NCBI GenBank assembly: GCA_021796135.1
Contig: JAJYOQ010000002.1
Span: forward strand, 1 to 22,064
Source: Bacteroidota bacterium
Lineage (GTDB): Bacteria; Bacteroidota; Ignavibacteria; Ignavibacteriales; Ignavibacteriaceae
DNA: 22,064 nt
Direction: 5' to 3'
Position 1 is the first letter of the stretch. Each line of letters opens with the position of its first letter. The translations under genes and the position numbers were made by a program. Of the stretch, positions 20,598 to 22,064 are shown piece after piece. The notes under the pieces were generated by a model that saw only the letters and a list, made by a program, of their open reading frames with translations, was not told the origin of the DNA and ran no database searches.

Positions 20598-21883
20598 GCG
20601 ATGAAGTGAAAACAAAAGATGAATCTAAAATAGAATCTAAAGAAAAAAGCAACAAATGGTTGAATAAAAGTGTTGTCGGTATGGGCTTAACCAGTTTTTT
20701 TTCTGATGCAAGCCATGAGATGGCAACAACGGTGCTGCCGGGATTTTTATCAGTAATCGGTGCACCACCTTCGGCGCTTGGAATTATTGAAGGAGTTTCG
20801 GATGCCGCATCAAGTTTTATTAAGCTGTGGGCTGGATGGATCTCAGATAAAATAGGTAAAAGAAAATTATTAGCTTCGGGTGGATATTTTATAACTGGAA
20901 TTTCGAAAGCACTTTTTGCATTTGCTTCAACGTGGCACCTTGTTTTTCTTGGCAGACTAACTGCATGGATTGGCCGAGGTTTTCGGGGACCTATTAGAGA
21001 TGCAATGCTGGCGGATTCAGTCGATCCGGCAGTAAGAGGAAAAGCCTTTGGCTTTCATAGAGCCGGAGATACATTAGGCGCTATTGTCGGACCAGTAATC
21101 GGGATAATATTGTTGGAATTCTGGCAGCCTTTATCAATTTATAATCCTTCAAAACCCTTCCGTAATATTTTTCTGATAACTCTTATTCCTGGCATTCTTG
21201 CCGTCTTAAGTTTTTCATTACTTGTAACCGATGAACGCAAAAATAAAAAACACGATTTAAAGTTTTGGGTTACAATTAAAGAACTGCCTATATCTTTCAA
21301 GAAATATTTGATTGGCGTTGGAATTTTTGGAATGGGAGATTTTGCCCCAACATTCCTAATCCTTGCGGCAACAACTTTACTTACACCACACTACGGTATT
21401 GTTAAAGCTGCTCAATTGGCGGGCATAATGTACGTTTTAAGAAATATAATATATGCCGCAGCTTCTTATCCGATAGGCGCATTAAGTGATAAAATGAATA
21501 GAGTAAACCTTTTAGCCGGAGGCTACTTTATTGCAGTAATAGCTATTACCGGATTTATGTTTGCATTTATTTTTAACATCACAAACTTAATTTACCTATT
21601 CACACTTTTTGCTTTAGCCGGAATATATATCGCCGCAGAAGACACTCTCGAAAGCACAATAACAGCAGATCATATCGAAAGCGAAAGGAGAGGAATCGGG
21701 ATGGGTGTGCTTGGCAGTGTAAACGGCGTAGGAGATTTTGTTGCAAGTATACTGATCGGATTTTTGTGGACGGCATTCTCTCCAACAATAGGTTTTGCGG
21801 TCTCGGGAATAACTCTTTTAATCGGTACAATTGTACTTTTATTTATGGGTGTCCATCAAGTAGGAAAAGATGATTGGGCTTAA
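20594..21883 (+). CDS. Major facilitator superfamily transporter
   Basis: 429 residues from ATG 20594, which overlaps the PAP2 stop (ATGA). A longer frame opening at 20438 is rejected because it would overlap PAP2 by 160 bases. After a charged N-terminal tail of about 22 residues come twelve predicted helices. The MFS motif A is GWISDKIGKR (81-90), repeated in weaker form in the second half as YPIGALSDKMNR. RGFRGPIRDAMLADS (about residues 133-147) and the segment around FHRAGDTLGAIVGP are typical of this branch of drug/sugar-type MFS permeases. The substrate cannot be inferred. As the last gene of the operon behind riboswitch 6 it may export a compound, or fluoride-linked metabolite, under fluoride stress; that is speculation. 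Confidence 0.85.
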   Translation: MSDEVKTKDESKIESKEKSNKWLNKSVVGMGLTSFFSDASHEMATTVLPGFLSVIGAPPSALGIIEGVSDAASSFIKLWAGWISDKIGKRKLLASGGYFITGISKALFAFASTWHLVFLGRLTAWIGRGFRGPIRDAMLADSVDPAVRGKAFGFHRAGDTLGAIVGPVIGIILLEFWQPLSIYNPSKPFRNIFLITLIPGILAVLSFSLLVTDERKNKKHDLKFWVTIKELPISFKKYLIGVGIFGMGDFAPTFLILAATTLLTPHYGIVKAAQLAGIMYVLRNIIYAAASYPIGALSDKMNRVNLLAGGYFIAVIAITGFMFAFIFNITNLIYLFTLFALAGIYIAAEDTLESTITADHIESERRGIGMGVLGSVNGVGDFVASILIGFLWTAFSPTIGFAVSGITLLIGTIVLLFMGVHQVGKDDWA

Positions 21884-21946
21884 GTTTTCAGCCAAAGACT
21901 TATGCGTCTTTGATGGGAAGTTCAAGAAAAGAAGTTGAGGAAAAAA

Positions 21947-22064
21947 ATGGCAGCATTAAAAATGACTGTGAAATTCAGATTGAAAAATAAAATTCCATTC
22001 TCTATTGAATATCTTAGCGGTACTCAATTTAGGTGCGGTGTATGCGGGAAAATATATTTTTCAC
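21947..22064 (+). CDS. Partial gene: zinc-ribbon-like N-terminus
   Basis: ATG 21947, preceded by GAGG at 21937-21940, opens a frame that runs off the window after 39 codons. The visible part includes FSIEYLSGTQFRCGVCGKIY, with one CxxC that suggests the first half of a zinc ribbon. It is on the same strand as the MFS gene, 63 bases later; the gap contains a 7-bp stem-loop (21893-21912). Family unknown. Confidence 0.5.
   Translation, partial: MAALKMTVKFRLKNKIPFSIEYLSGTQFRCGVCGKIYFS

Noticed and set aside
21893..21912. Terminator after the MFS gene
   Set aside because: A 7-bp stem (CAAAGAC/GTCTTTG) exists but is followed by ATGGGAAG, not a T run.
1..22064. tRNA, rRNA, CRISPR arrays, insertion sequences or phage genes
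   Set aside because: No cloverleaf, spaced direct repeats, transposase or integrase reading frame was recognised on either strand.

Overview
The window is AT-rich bacterial chromosome. It most resembles the Ignavibacteria / Bacteroidota-Chlorobi group. The reasons are the style of the genes, weak Shine-Dalgarno sites, use of TTG starts, and promoters of the Bacteroidota type (TTTG, about 20 nt, TAnnTTTG). This assignment is inference; no rRNA or marker gene is present.

The main result is that the window is a fluoride-response locus. Six intergenic repeats (3987-4039, 6644-6694, 13415-13506, 14395-14450, 17771-17826, 18661-18714) are copies of the fluoride (crcB-motif) riboswitch. Each has a P1 hairpin of the form GCGATGGnGTTCGC, a short linker, a P3 hairpin of variable sequence, and a 3' strand AATAACTCCTAC that can pair with the P1 loop as a pseudoknot. 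Each lies in the 5' leader of a gene on the same strand. In order the targets are: a metallophosphoesterase; a cyclopropane-fatty-acid synthase with peptidase T behind it; a six-gene membrane complex related to complex I and formate hydrogenlyase; a pair of MutS-like ATPases; the fluoride exporter CrcB with a DUF190 protein; and a four-gene operon (double CxxC/CxxH protein, unknown protein, PAP2 phosphatase, MFS transporter). Several leaders show an expression platform: a terminator in copies 1 and 3, and pairing to the ribosome binding site in front of crcB.

Layout. 1-698: mostly non-coding, with a 16-codon mini-ORF and one small Cys-rich gene. 699-1259 (+): inorganic pyrophosphatase, a classic fluoride target but without a riboswitch here. 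1143-3156 (-): a dynamin-like GTPase and a gene remnant. 3240-6574 (-): metallophosphoesterase, pepT and cfa. 6705-13337 (-): the hydrogenase-related complex. 13594-14283 (-): a secreted HAD acid phosphatase. 14503-17642 (+): two MutS-like genes. 17867-21883 (+): crcB, DUF190 and the four-gene operon. 21947-end (+): start of a zinc-ribbon-like gene.

The complex encoded at 6705-13337 keeps the proton-pumping membrane subunits but has lost three of four [NiFe] ligands in its large subunit, at least two of four Fe-S ligands in its small subunit, and has no ferredoxin-like subunit. It therefore belongs with the energy-converting-hydrogenase-related (Ehr) complexes rather than true hydrogenases. 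Separately, five genes carry a short in-frame insertion of about 21 bp encoding LPTGQAG-like peptides, a dispersed coding repeat comparable in principle to the Rickettsia palindromic elements.
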